Shown piece by piece: positions 15,514-22,989 of a stretch of DNA of 64,000 nt. The first letter of the stretch is position 1. The number at the start of each line of letters is the position of its first letter. Origin of the DNA: Cellulomonas fimi ATCC 484 (GTDB taxonomy: Bacteria; Actinomycetota; Actinomycetes; Actinomycetales; Cellulomonadaceae); contig NC_015514.1 in assembly GCF_000212695.1 (NCBI RefSeq), forward strand, positions 372,001 to 436,000. The letters are read 5' to 3'. The notes under the pieces were generated by a model, which saw only the letters and a program-made list of their open reading frames with translations, was not told the origin of the DNA and ran no database searches. Position numbers and translations under genes: made by a program.

Positions 15514-17727
15514 ATGAGAGCACGACGAGCGGCCGCGGGACTTCTCGCCGCCGCGACGACGGCGACCGGAGGCGTCGCCGCCGCCGCCTCGGCCCAGGCG
15601 GCCGTCGGCTGCCGGGTGACGTACGCCGTGACCAACCAGTGGGGGACCGGGTTCGGCGGCGACGTGCGCGTCGAGAACCTCGGGGACGCGCTCGCGGGCT
15701 GGACCCTGACCTGGACGTTCGGCGCGGGTCAGACGGTGACGCAGGCCTGGAACGGCGTCGCCACGCAGTCCGGCGCGGCGGTCTCGGTCCGGGACGCCGG
15801 CTACAACGCGCAGGTCGCGTCCGGCGGCACGGTGTCGTTCGGGTTCAACGGGACGTGGAACGGCTCGTCCAACCCGGCGCCGACGTCGTTCGCGCTCAAC
15901 GGCACCACCTGCACCGGCGCGACGACGCCGTCGCCGACGACGACCCCGACCTCCACCCCCACCACCACGCCGACACCCACCCCGACCAGCACGACCCCAC
16001 CGGCCGGCGCGTGGCAGGCGGAGGACCTCGACCGCGGTCTGGTCAGCGTGCGCAGCGGCACCGCCAACCTCGTCCAGTGGCGCCTGCTCGGCACGGAGGC
16101 GGCGTCGACCGGGTTCCACGTCTACCGCGGCGGGACCCGCATCACGACGACGCCGGTCACGGGCTCGACCAACTACCTCGACGCGGGCGCGGCGGCCAAC
16201 GCGTCGTACACGGTCCGGGCGGTCGTCGGCGGGGTCGAGCAGGCGGCGTCGGCGCCGTCGCTCGCGTTCGTCAACGGCTACCTCGACGTGCCGATCTCCA
16301 AGCCGGGAAGCCAGTACGCCGCCAACGACGGCAGCGTCGGCGACCTCGACGGGGACGGTGACCTCGAGATCGTCCTCAAGTGGGACCCGGCGAACGCGAA
16401 GGACAACTCGCAGTCGGGCGTCACGGACAACGTCGTCGTCGACGCGTACCGGCTCGACGGCACGCGCCTGTGGCGCATCGACCTGGGCCGCAACATCCGC
16501 GCGGGCGCGCACTACACGCAGTTCCAGGTCTACGACTACGACGGCGACGGCAAGGCCGAGGTCGTGATGAAGACCGCCGACGGCACCCGCTCCGGAACGG
16601 GCCAGGTGATCGGCGACGCGAGCGCCGACCACCGGAACTCGTCCGGCTACGTGCTGTCCGGGCCGGAGTACCTGACGGTGTTCCACGGTCAGACGGGCGC
16701 GATCGCCGCGACGACGGAGTACCTGCCGCCGCGCGGGACGGTGTCGAGCTGGGGTGACTCGTACGGCAACAGGGTCGACCGGTTCCTCGCCGGGACGGCG
16801 TACCTGGACGGGGTCCGCCCGTCGATCGTCATGGCGCGCGGGTACTACACGCGGGCCGTCGTCGTCGCGTGGGACTACCGCGACGGGAAGCTCACGCGGC
16901 GGTGGACGTTCGACTCGAACGCGTCGGGCAACGGCACGTACGCGGGGCAGGGCAACCACTCCGTGTCCGTGGCGGACGTGGACGGCGACGGGCGGCAGGA
17001 GATCCTGTACGGCGCCGCGGCGATCGACGACGACGGCACGGGGCTGTGGAACAACCGGACGGGCCACGGCGACGCGGGCCACGTGGGCGACCTGGTCCCG
17101 GGCCGGCCGGGGCTGGAGTACTACAAGGTCACGGAGTCGACGAGCCAGCCGGACTCCTGGATGGCGGACGCCCGCACGGGCCAGATCCTGTGGAGCACGC
17201 CGTCGGGGTCGGACAACGGCCGCGGGGTCTCGGGGGACGTCTGGGCCGGGAGCCCGGGCGCGGAGTCGTGGTCGTCGTCGGACTCGCAGCTGCGCAGCAC
17301 CTCCGGGACCGGTGTGGCGCGCAAGCCCTCGTCGACGAACTTCCTGTCGTGGTGGGACGGCGACACGGTGCGCGAGCTGCTCGACGGCACGCGCATCGAC
17401 AAGTACGGCACGGGCGGCGACACACGCCTGCTGACGGGCTCGGACGTGCACAGCAACAACGGCACCAAGGCGACGCCCGTCCTGTCCGGCGACATCCTCG
17501 GCGACTGGCGCGAGGAGGTGGTCTGGGCGACGTCCGACGACACCGCGCTGCGCGTCTATGCGACGCCGATCGTCACGGACACGCGCGTCTGGACCCTGCT
17601 GCACGACCAGCAGTACCGCGTCGCGATCGCGTGGCAGAACACGGCGTACAACCAGCCGCCGCACCCGTCGTTCTTCCTCGGCTCGCCGTTCACGTCGCCG
17701 GCGCAGCCGAGCGTGTACCTGCGCTGA
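15514..17727 (+). CDS. Secreted CBM2 - PL11 rhamnogalacturonan lyase
   Basis: Extracellular pectin-degrading lyase, 737 residues. Signal peptide to about residue 30 (ASAQAA), then a CBM2 cellulose/polysaccharide-binding module (31-134) with the Cys33-Cys133 pair and the usual tryptophans, then a Pro/Thr linker (135-164), then a PL11 catalytic domain to the end. PL11 hallmarks: repeated calcium-site motifs (VGDLDGDGDLEIVLKWDP, VYDYDGDGKAEVVMKTADG, VADVDGDGRQEILYGAA) and the family N-terminal GLVSVRSGTANLVQWRLLG. PL11 enzymes cleave rhamnogalacturonan I by beta-elimination. ATG preceded by GAAGGGGAA. Monocistronic, followed by a hairpin. Confidence 0.92.
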   Translation: MRARRAAAGLLAAATTATGGVAAAASAQAAVGCRVTYAVTNQWGTGFGGDVRVENLGDALAGWTLTWTFGAGQTVTQAWNGVATQSGAAVSVRDAGYNAQVASGGTVSFGFNGTWNGSSNPAPTSFALNGTTCTGATTPSPTTTPTSTPTTTPTPTPTSTTPPAGAWQAEDLDRGLVSVRSGTANLVQWRLLGTEAASTGFHVYRGGTRITTTPVTGSTNYLDAGAAANASYTVRAVVGGVEQAASAPSLAFVNGYLDVPISKPGSQYAANDGSVGDLDGDGDLEIVLKWDPANAKDNSQSGVTDNVVVDAYRLDGTRLWRIDLGRNIRAGAHYTQFQVYDYDGDGKAEVVMKTADGTRSGTGQVIGDASADHRNSSGYVLSGPEYLTVFHGQTGAIAATTEYLPPRGTVSSWGDSYGNRVDRFLAGTAYLDGVRPSIVMARGYYTRAVVVAWDYRDGKLTRRWTFDSNASGNGTYAGQGNHSVSVADVDGDGRQEILYGAAAIDDDGTGLWNNRTGHGDAGHVGDLVPGRPGLEYYKVTESTSQPDSWMADARTGQILWSTPSGSDNGRGVSGDVWAGSPGAESWSSSDSQLRSTSGTGVARKPSSTNFLSWWDGDTVRELLDGTRIDKYGTGGDTRLLTGSDVHSNNGTKATPVLSGDILGDWREEVVWATSDDTALRVYATPIVTDTRVWTLLHDQQYRVAIAWQNTAYNQPPHPSFFLGSPFTSPAQPSVYLR

Positions 17728-17732
17728 CGGGC

Positions 17733-17782
17733 GCCTGCCGACGGGCCGACCGGACCCCTCCCCGGCCGGCTCGTCGGCAGGC
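17733..17782 (+). terminator. Hairpin after the PL11 gene
   Basis: GCCTGCCGAC (17733-17742) and GTCGGCAGGC (17773-17782) form a perfect 10-base stem starting six bases after the stop. The loop is long (30 bases) and itself GC-rich. No U-tract, as is common in this GC range, so termination is an inference from position. Confidence 0.5.
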
Positions 17783-17829
17783 CCGGCCGGGGTCCCCGCG
17801 GCTCGGGGTCGGCCACGCGGGGTGCGCGG

Positions 17830-17863
17830 GATCGTGCGCAGCGCTTCGCGTTTGCGCACGATC
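17830..17863 (+). promoter_or_regulatory. Inverted-repeat operator upstream of TetR gene
   Basis: GATCGTGCGCA (17830-17840) and TGCGCACGATC (17853-17863) are a perfect 11-base inverted repeat with a 12-base spacer, ending 16 bases before the tetR-type GTG. This size and place fit autoregulation by the TetR protein. A half-site-like GCACGATCGT recurs near 18643-18652 at the start of the next gene. Confidence 0.65.
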
Positions 17864-17879
17864 GTGCTACAACAGACCC

Positions 17880-18554
17880 GTGGGCAGGGGTGACGAGACG
17901 CGGCAGGCCGTGGTCGACCGGGCGGTCGAGATCGCCGGGCGGCTCGGCGTGGCCGGGCTGACGATCGGGTCGCTCGCCACCGCCACCGAGATGTCGAAGA
18001 GCGGGCTCTTCGCGCACTTCCGGTCCAAGGAGGCGCTCCAGCTCGCGGTGCTCGCGCGGGCGCGCGAGAGCTTCGTCGACGAGGTCGTGCGTCCCGCGCT
18101 GGCGGCTGCGCGCGGCGTGCCGCGGGTCCGCGAGCTGTTCGAGCGCTGGCTCGCGGCGTCGCAGGCGAGCGCGGCGGGGTGCCTGTTCGTGTCGGCCGCG
18201 ACGGAGTTCGACGACGACCCCGGCCCGGTGCGCGACCAGCTGGTCCGTGACCACCGTGACCTGGTCGACGCCGTCTCCCAGATGTACCGGGCGGGCGTGA
18301 CCGAGGGGCAGTTCCGCGAGGAGCTCGCGCCCGAGCAGTTCGCGCACGACCTGTACGGCGTGATGCTCGCCCACTTCCACGCGCACCGGCTGCTCCGCGA
18401 CCCCGCGGCCGAGCGCCGCACCCGCGACGCGTTCGAGCGGCTGCTCGCGGGCATCCGCGTGCCCGACGCCACGCCGGAGGGCCCGTCGCGGGACGCGGCC
18501 GCCGGCCCGGCCCCGTCGGCAGCACCCGGTCGGGCGCCTGCCCCCCTCCGCTGA
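17880..18554 (+). CDS. TetR-family transcriptional regulator
   Basis: 224-residue repressor. The N-terminal helix-turn-helix is clear (GLTIGSLATATEMSKSGLFAHFRSKEAL, read as GLTIGSLATATEMSK then SGLFAHF). The C-terminal ligand domain contains a Cys (AAGCLFVSAATEFDDDPGPV) typical of one TetR subgroup; the last ~30 residues are Ala/Pro-rich. GTG start just after a perfect inverted repeat. A hydrolase gene follows 53 bases downstream and is the likely target. Confidence 0.85.
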   Translation: MGRGDETRQAVVDRAVEIAGRLGVAGLTIGSLATATEMSKSGLFAHFRSKEALQLAVLARARESFVDEVVRPALAAARGVPRVRELFERWLAASQASAAGCLFVSAATEFDDDPGPVRDQLVRDHRDLVDAVSQMYRAGVTEGQFREELAPEQFAHDLYGVMLAHFHAHRLLRDPAAERRTRDAFERLLAGIRVPDATPEGPSRDAAAGPAPSAAPGRAPAPLR

Positions 18555-18607
18555 CCGATCCCCTCACCGCCCGGGGTCCCCGGGTCCCGAACCACCGGAG
18601 AACTGCC

Positions 18608-19549
18608 ATGACGACTCCCGTAGGCGCCGCGGGTGCCGCGAATAGCACGATCGTTCGTTCGCACGTCCGGCTCCCGTGGCCCGCGCGGGCCGCCATCGCC
18701 ACGACGGACCGGGTCGCACCGGCGGTCGTCGCGCGGCTCGCGCTCCACCTGTGGTGCCGGCCGGCCGCCCGCCGCGCCGACCACGTGCTCCCCGGCGGCA
18801 CCCGCTGGACGCTGCCGCTCGGCCGCGGGCACGTCGTCGGCCACACCTGGGGCAGCGGGCCGCGCGTCTACCTCGTGCACGGCTGGGGCGGGCACCACGG
18901 GCAGCTCGCCGGGTTCGTCGAGCCGCTCGTCGCGGCCGGCCACCAGGTCGTCACCTACGACGCCCCGAGCCACGGCGACTCCGGCCCGGGCGCCTTCGGA
19001 CGGCGGCAGAGCACGCTCCCCGAGATGTCCGCGACCCTCGCCGCCGTCGTCGCCGCCCACGGGCACGCCCACGCCGTCGTCGCGCACTCGCTCGGCGCGA
19101 CGGCGACAGCCCGCGCGGTCCTCGACGGCCTCGCCGCGGACCGCGTGGTCCTCGTCGCCCCCATGGCCGACCCCCTGCCGCACACGCGCGACTTCGCCCA
19201 CGTCCTCGGTTTCGGCGAGCCGACCCGGCAGCGGCTGCTCGCCCTCATGGAGCAGCGCGCGGGCCGTCCCATGGCCGAGTTCGACGTGGCGGCGGCCGCC
19301 GCCCACCACGGCAGCCCGCTGCCGGCCGCGCTCGTCGTGCACGACACGCTCGACAAGGAGACGAACCACGCCGACGGCGAGCGGCTCGCCGCGGCCTGGA
19401 CCGGCGCGCGGTTCCACTCGACGACCGGGCTCGGGCACCGCCGGATCCTGCGCGACGCCGACGTGGTGGCCGCGGTCGTCGAGCACGTGACGGGCGACGG
19501 GCCGGCGGGCGCCGCGGGGCGCGTCGCGGAGGTGTCCGTGCAGGTCTGA
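18608..19549 (+). CDS. Alpha/beta hydrolase
   Basis: 313-residue serine hydrolase. It shows the oxyanion-region HGWGGHHGQ, the nucleophile elbow VVAHSLGATA (Ser161), a candidate acid in VVHDTLDKE and a late His in TGLGHRRIL. No signal peptide. The substrate is unknown; the TetR gene upstream suggests induction by a small hydrophobic compound. ATG at 18608 has a GGAGAACTGCC lead. Confidence 0.85.
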   Translation: MTTPVGAAGAANSTIVRSHVRLPWPARAAIATTDRVAPAVVARLALHLWCRPAARRADHVLPGGTRWTLPLGRGHVVGHTWGSGPRVYLVHGWGGHHGQLAGFVEPLVAAGHQVVTYDAPSHGDSGPGAFGRRQSTLPEMSATLAAVVAAHGHAHAVVAHSLGATATARAVLDGLAADRVVLVAPMADPLPHTRDFAHVLGFGEPTRQRLLALMEQRAGRPMAEFDVAAAAAHHGSPLPAALVVHDTLDKETNHADGERLAAAWTGARFHSTTGLGHRRILRDADVVAAVVEHVTGDGPAGAAGRVAEVSVQV

Positions 19550-19639
19550 CCCGGCCGGGCGGACGGCCCCCCTCCCCGGTGCGGCCGTCCGTCCGGCAGG
19601 CTGGTCCCCGGCCGCGCCACCCCGCACCGGAGGAGCCCC

Positions 19640-20089
19640 ATGACCGAGCCCCGCAGCACCGCCCGCCGCGTCGCGGACACCCGGCACCGGCTGGAGACCG
19701 ACGTCGACCTCTGGGTCGCGACCGCCGACCCGGCGACCGGCGAGCCGTTCCTGGTGCCGCTGTCGTTCCTGTGGGACGGCGAGACGCTCCTGCTGTCGAC
19801 GCCCGCGTCGAGCCGTACCGCGCGCAACCTCCTCGCGACCGGCCGTGCCCGGCTCGGGGTCGGCGCGACGCGGGACGTCGTGCTCGTGGACGCCGACGTG
19901 GAGGTCGTCGACGCGCTGCCGACCGACGTCGGCGACGCGTTCGCCACCGCGACGGGCTTCGACCCGCGCACCCTCACGGGCTACGCCTGGTTCCGCGCGC
20001 GTCCGCGGACGGTCCAGGCCTGGCGCGAGGCGGACGAGCTGGAGGGGCGCACCGTGCTGCGCGACGGCCGCTGGGTCCTCGAGGCCTGA
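19640..20089 (+). CDS. Pyridoxamine 5'-phosphate oxidase (PPOX) family protein
   Basis: 149-residue split-barrel flavin/F420-binding family protein: VDLWVATADPATGEPFLVPLS followed by FLWDGETLLLSTPASSRTARNL is the standard PPOX opening. Such proteins are often F420H2- or FMN-dependent reductases, but the cofactor cannot be read here. GGAGGAGCCCC precedes the ATG. Its last three codons (GAG GCC TGA) are the first copy of a tandem repeat that continues downstream. Confidence 0.75.
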   Translation: MTEPRSTARRVADTRHRLETDVDLWVATADPATGEPFLVPLSFLWDGETLLLSTPASSRTARNLLATGRARLGVGATRDVVLVDADVEVVDALPTDVGDAFATATGFDPRTLTGYAWFRARPRTVQAWREADELEGRTVLRDGRWVLEA

Positions 20090-20220
20090 CCCGCCCCCGA
20101 GGCCTGACCTGCTCCCGAGGCCTGACCTGCTCCCGAGGCCTCACCGCCCCCGACGCGTGACCTGCCCCCGAGGCCGTCCTGCCCCGAGGCCTGACCCTGC
20201 CGCCGAAGGCCCCGACCTGC
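20081..20220. repeat. Degenerate 18-base tandem repeat containing the stop of the PPOX gene
   Basis: Unit GAGGCCTGACCTGCTCCC. Units starting at 20081, 20099 and 20117 are nearly identical, and at least four decayed units follow to about 20220. The TGA in the first unit is the stop codon of the preceding gene, so the gene's tail has been copied repeatedly. No coding role. Confidence 0.75.
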
Positions 20221-20378
20221 CCCGCGGGCCGTGCCCGGCGGCACCGTGCGACGGGTGCCTCGCGGCCGTCAGCGGGTGAGAAACGAACCGGCGGGTATCA
20301 CTCCGGTGCTCGGCCTCTCCTGGTCGGGTGTTGCTGCCCGCACCGGCGGCGCATCGCCACGACGCAGCAGGGGGGTGA

Positions 20379-20462
20379 ATGGAGATGACGATCGAGATCA
20401 TGGAGGTCGAGGAGATCACCGCGACGCGGATCCACCTCGACCCGGAGGCCGGCGGCGCCTGA
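20379..20462 (+). CDS. Candidate RiPP precursor peptide
   Basis: 27-codon peptide, start MEMTIEIMEV, end RIHLDPEAGGA. An alternative ATG at 20385 gives 25 residues. AGGGGGGTG at 20368-20376 is a plausible ribosome site for either. The N-terminal half is acidic and alternately hydrophobic (IEIMEVEEI), as expected for a leader strand that pairs with an RRE domain; the tail has one Thr-Ala-Thr, one His and a terminal Gly-Gly-Ala. Next come a strong hairpin and two genes for an E1-like enzyme and a membrane protease, each with a leader-binding-like domain. I do not recognise the precursor family; the assignment rests on context. Confidence 0.6.
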   Translation: MEMTIEIMEVEEITATRIHLDPEAGGA

Positions 20463-20474
20463 TCGAGGCCCGCA

Positions 20475-20511
20475 CCGAGGCCGGCCCGGCACACCGCCGG
20501 GCCGGCCTCGG
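20475..20511 (+). terminator. Strong hairpin between peptide gene and E1-like gene (attenuator)
   Basis: A perfect 16-base stem, 20475-20490 paired with 20496-20511, with a 5-base loop ACACC, lies 12 bases after the peptide stop and 29 before the next start. No U-tract follows, so it may be a partial terminator or a transcript stabiliser. Such hairpins commonly let small precursor genes be expressed above their processing enzymes. Confidence 0.75.
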
Positions 20512-20540
20512 CATTCCCACCCCCGTCCCAGGAGGACTCC

Positions 20541-21671
20541 GTGGTTCCCAGGCTCAAGTCCGTCAACTGCCTCGCCGGCGAGGGCGAGCTCGTCGTCAGC
20601 CTCGACCCGAAGGTGCGCGTCCGGCTCGCCGACCCCGACGGTCGCGTCCTCGCGCTGCTGCGCCTGCTGCTCGACGGCTCGCGCGACGAGCCCGCGCTCG
20701 CGGCCGCGCTCCGGGACGCCGGGCACGACGTCACGACCGGCGACGTCCGCGAGGTCGTCGCCCAGCTGGACCGCCTCGGCTGGCTGGAGGACGCGGACGC
20801 CCCGGCCACGTTCGACGCGCACGACCGCGAGCGCTACGCGAGCAACCTGTTCTGGTTCGACGCGTTCACGACGCTCGCCACCCCGCGCGAGGAGCCGCAG
20901 CGCCGGCTCCGGGACGCGCACGTGCTCGTGCTCGGCGCGGGCGGGCTCGGCTCGGCGGTGCTCATGAACCTCGCGGGGCTGGGCGTCGGCTCGCTCACGG
21001 TGGTCGACCAGGACCTCGTCGAGCTGCGGAACTTCGCACGGCAGTTCACGTACACGGAGGCGGAGGTCGGTCAGCCGAAGGCGGAGCGCGTCGCGGACTG
21101 GCTGCGGGCGTTCGACCCGACGCTGCGGGTGGATGCGGAGCGTCGGCGTGTGGAGTCGACGCAGGACGTCGCGGCCCTGCTGGACAGGGCACGGCCGGAC
21201 CTGGTGGTGTCCGCGATCGACGAGCCCGACGAGGTCGACCGCTGGGTCAACGCGGCCTGCGTCGCGGCGGGTGTGCCGTTCGTGCGCGGCGGCCTCGCGT
21301 ACACGCAGGGGCTGTACTGGTCGGTGGACCCGGGCGTCGGGGCCTGCCGCGAGTGCCTGGAGCGACACCGGGAGCGGCTGGCGACGGGCGTGGACCGGCA
21401 GGCCGTCGAGTGGCCGCGGGTCCTGCAGCAGGTGCGGGTGAACCGCGCGATCGGGCCGGTCGCGCAGGTGCTCGGCGGGCTCGTCGCGCTCGAGGCGCTG
21501 CGTTTCCTCACGCGCGACCTGCCCGGGATGCCCCAGCCGGTCGCGTCCGGCCGGTACCGGCTCGTGGACCTCGCGGGCGACTGCTCGACGAGCACCGACG
21601 CCTGGCCTGCCGACCCCGGCTGCCCGGTGTGCGCGGCTGCTCCCGCCCGCCGGTCCGCCGCGGCGGCCTGA
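20541..21671 (+). CDS. RRE-like domain fused to E1/ThiF-family adenylyltransferase
   Basis: 376 residues. Residues ~10-85 look like a winged-helix leader-binding (RRE/PqqD-like) domain, with a strand LVVSLDPKVRVRL and helices ending in VVAQLDRLGWLED. From ~125 follows a ThiF/MoeB/MccB-type fold: ATP loop LGAGGLGSAV (132-138), VVDQD (Asp156), NFARQ (Arg167), QPKAERV (Lys180), and zinc ligands CREC (269/272) and CPVC (361/364). Such enzymes adenylate a peptide C-terminus. AGGAGG precedes the GTG. MccB and cyclodehydratase partners share this plan, but no YcaO gene is here. Likely it modifies the product of 20379-20462. Confidence 0.78.
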   Translation: MVPRLKSVNCLAGEGELVVSLDPKVRVRLADPDGRVLALLRLLLDGSRDEPALAAALRDAGHDVTTGDVREVVAQLDRLGWLEDADAPATFDAHDRERYASNLFWFDAFTTLATPREEPQRRLRDAHVLVLGAGGLGSAVLMNLAGLGVGSLTVVDQDLVELRNFARQFTYTEAEVGQPKAERVADWLRAFDPTLRVDAERRRVESTQDVAALLDRARPDLVVSAIDEPDEVDRWVNAACVAAGVPFVRGGLAYTQGLYWSVDPGVGACRECLERHRERLATGVDRQAVEWPRVLQQVRVNRAIGPVAQVLGGLVALEALRFLTRDLPGMPQPVASGRYRLVDLAGDCSTSTDAWPADPGCPVCAAAPARRSAAAA

Positions 21672-21675
21672 GCCG

Positions 21676-22989
21676 ATGACGACGACGAGCGACGCGCCGA
21701 CCGCTGCCGACGCCGCCGGCGGGACCGTCTCCGCCGCGGACGTCGTCCGCCCGTCGTCCGTCCTGCGCCTGCACCCGCTGACGACGACGCCGCAGGGCGA
21801 CCGCGTGGTCGTCGGCAACCCCGCGACGGGCCGCTTCGTCGCGCTCCCGGAGGTGGGCGCGCGAGCGCTCGCGCTGCTGGGCGCGGGCCGCACCGTGGCC
21901 GAGGTCGAGCGGGCGGTGACGCCCCGCGACGCGGCGGAACCGGTCGACGTGCTGGCGTTCGCCCGCTCGCTCGTGGGACTGGGGTTCGTGGCGTCCGTCG
22001 ACGAGGCGGACGTGCGGGCGCAGGCCCCGCAGGACCGCCCGGGTCGCGGCTGGGTCGTCGCTCCGCGCGCGCGGGCGCGCTGGCTGTTCGGCCGGACGGC
22101 GGCGGTGCTGGCGGCGCTCGCGGCCGTGGTCGCGGTCGGGGTCATGCTCACGGTGGACCGGGTCCGCCCGGACGCGCTGGACGTCTTCTTCCTGCCCAGC
22201 GCGGCGCAGAGCCTCGCGGTGGTCACGCTCGCGACGTACGTGCTGGCGGGGCTGCACGAGCTCGCGCACGTCCTGGCGGCCGCCGCGCTGGGGGTGCCCG
22301 CCCGGCTGCGGATCACCCGGCGCCTGTACTTCCTCACGTTCGAGACGAACCTGACCGGCCTGTGGGCGCTGCCGCCGCGGCGCCGCGTGGGGCCGCTGCT
22401 GGCGGGGATGGGGTTCGACGCGCTCGTGCTGCTGGCGGCGCTGCTGCTGCGCGTCGCGGGCGTCGGCCCGGACGCGTTCCTCGCGGCGGTCGTCGTGGTC
22501 GAGCTGTCCGCGCTCGTCGTGCAGCTCTTCGTGTTCCTGCGCTCGGACGTCTACGCGGTCATGACGGCCCTGCTCGGCTGCACGGTGCTGGACCGCACGA
22601 CGCGGCTGCTGCTGCGCCGCACGGTGCGTCGCCTGTCGCCCGCCCAGCAGGACGAGCTCGCGGCGACACCCGCCCGGGACCTCGCCGTGGCCCGCTGGTA
22701 CCGGTGGGTGCACGTCGCCGGGTACGCGGTCGCGGCCTGGTTCTTCGTCGCGTTCTTCGTGCCGTCGACGTGGCACCTGCTGGTGTGGGTGCGCGACGCG
22801 GTCGCGGTGCACGGACCGGCGACGTGGCCGTTCTGGGAGGCGCTGCTGCTGGGCGCGGTGCTGCTGTCGCCGCGCGTCGTCACCGGGGTGGTCGCGCTGC
22901 GGGACCTGGCCGGGCGCCACCGGGTCAGAGCGGCTCGGGCGCGTCCTGCTCGTCGGCGTGCGCGACGTGCCGCAGCTGCCGCCAGATGA
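21676..22989 (+). CDS. RRE-like domain fused to M50-type membrane metalloprotease
   Basis: 437 residues. Residues ~28-110 have a second PqqD/RRE-like domain (DRVVVGNPATGRFVALPEVG, then a helix pair ending LVGLGFVASVD). The rest has about six or seven membrane helices with a zinc-protease motif HELAH (His194, Glu195, His198) and a later GMGFDAL whose Asp248 may be the third ligand, as in site-2 proteases. It starts five bases after the E1-like gene, so one operon. Probable role: removal of the leader or activation of the peptide at the membrane. The 3' end overlaps the convergent MFS gene by 65 bases. Confidence 0.75.
   Translation: MTTTSDAPTAADAAGGTVSAADVVRPSSVLRLHPLTTTPQGDRVVVGNPATGRFVALPEVGARALALLGAGRTVAEVERAVTPRDAAEPVDVLAFARSLVGLGFVASVDEADVRAQAPQDRPGRGWVVAPRARARWLFGRTAAVLAALAAVVAVGVMLTVDRVRPDALDVFFLPSAAQSLAVVTLATYVLAGLHELAHVLAAAALGVPARLRITRRLYFLTFETNLTGLWALPPRRRVGPLLAGMGFDALVLLAALLLRVAGVGPDAFLAAVVVVELSALVVQLFVFLRSDVYAVMTALLGCTVLDRTTRLLLRRTVRRLSPAQQDELAATPARDLAVARWYRWVHVAGYAVAAWFFVAFFVPSTWHLLVWVRDAVAVHGPATWPFWEALLLGAVLLSPRVVTGVVALRDLAGRHRVRAARARPARRRARRAAAAAR

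Noticed and set aside
15379-18846. A 1155-codon minus-strand frame over the PL11 gene
   Set aside because: The plus strand encodes a full PL11 enzyme with signal peptide and CBM2; the minus product has no family features.
20541-21671. ThiF of thiamine biosynthesis, suggested by the thiamine operon elsewhere in the window
   Set aside because: It has an extra N-terminal winged-helix-like domain, no thiS or thiG neighbours and no TPP element upstream; the peptide gene and protease point to RiPP maturation.
20379-22989. Assignment of the locus to daptides or thiazole/oxazole peptides
   Set aside because: No YcaO, dehydrogenase, aminotransferase or methyltransferase genes are present, and the peptide does not end in Thr or carry Cys/Ser-rich cores.
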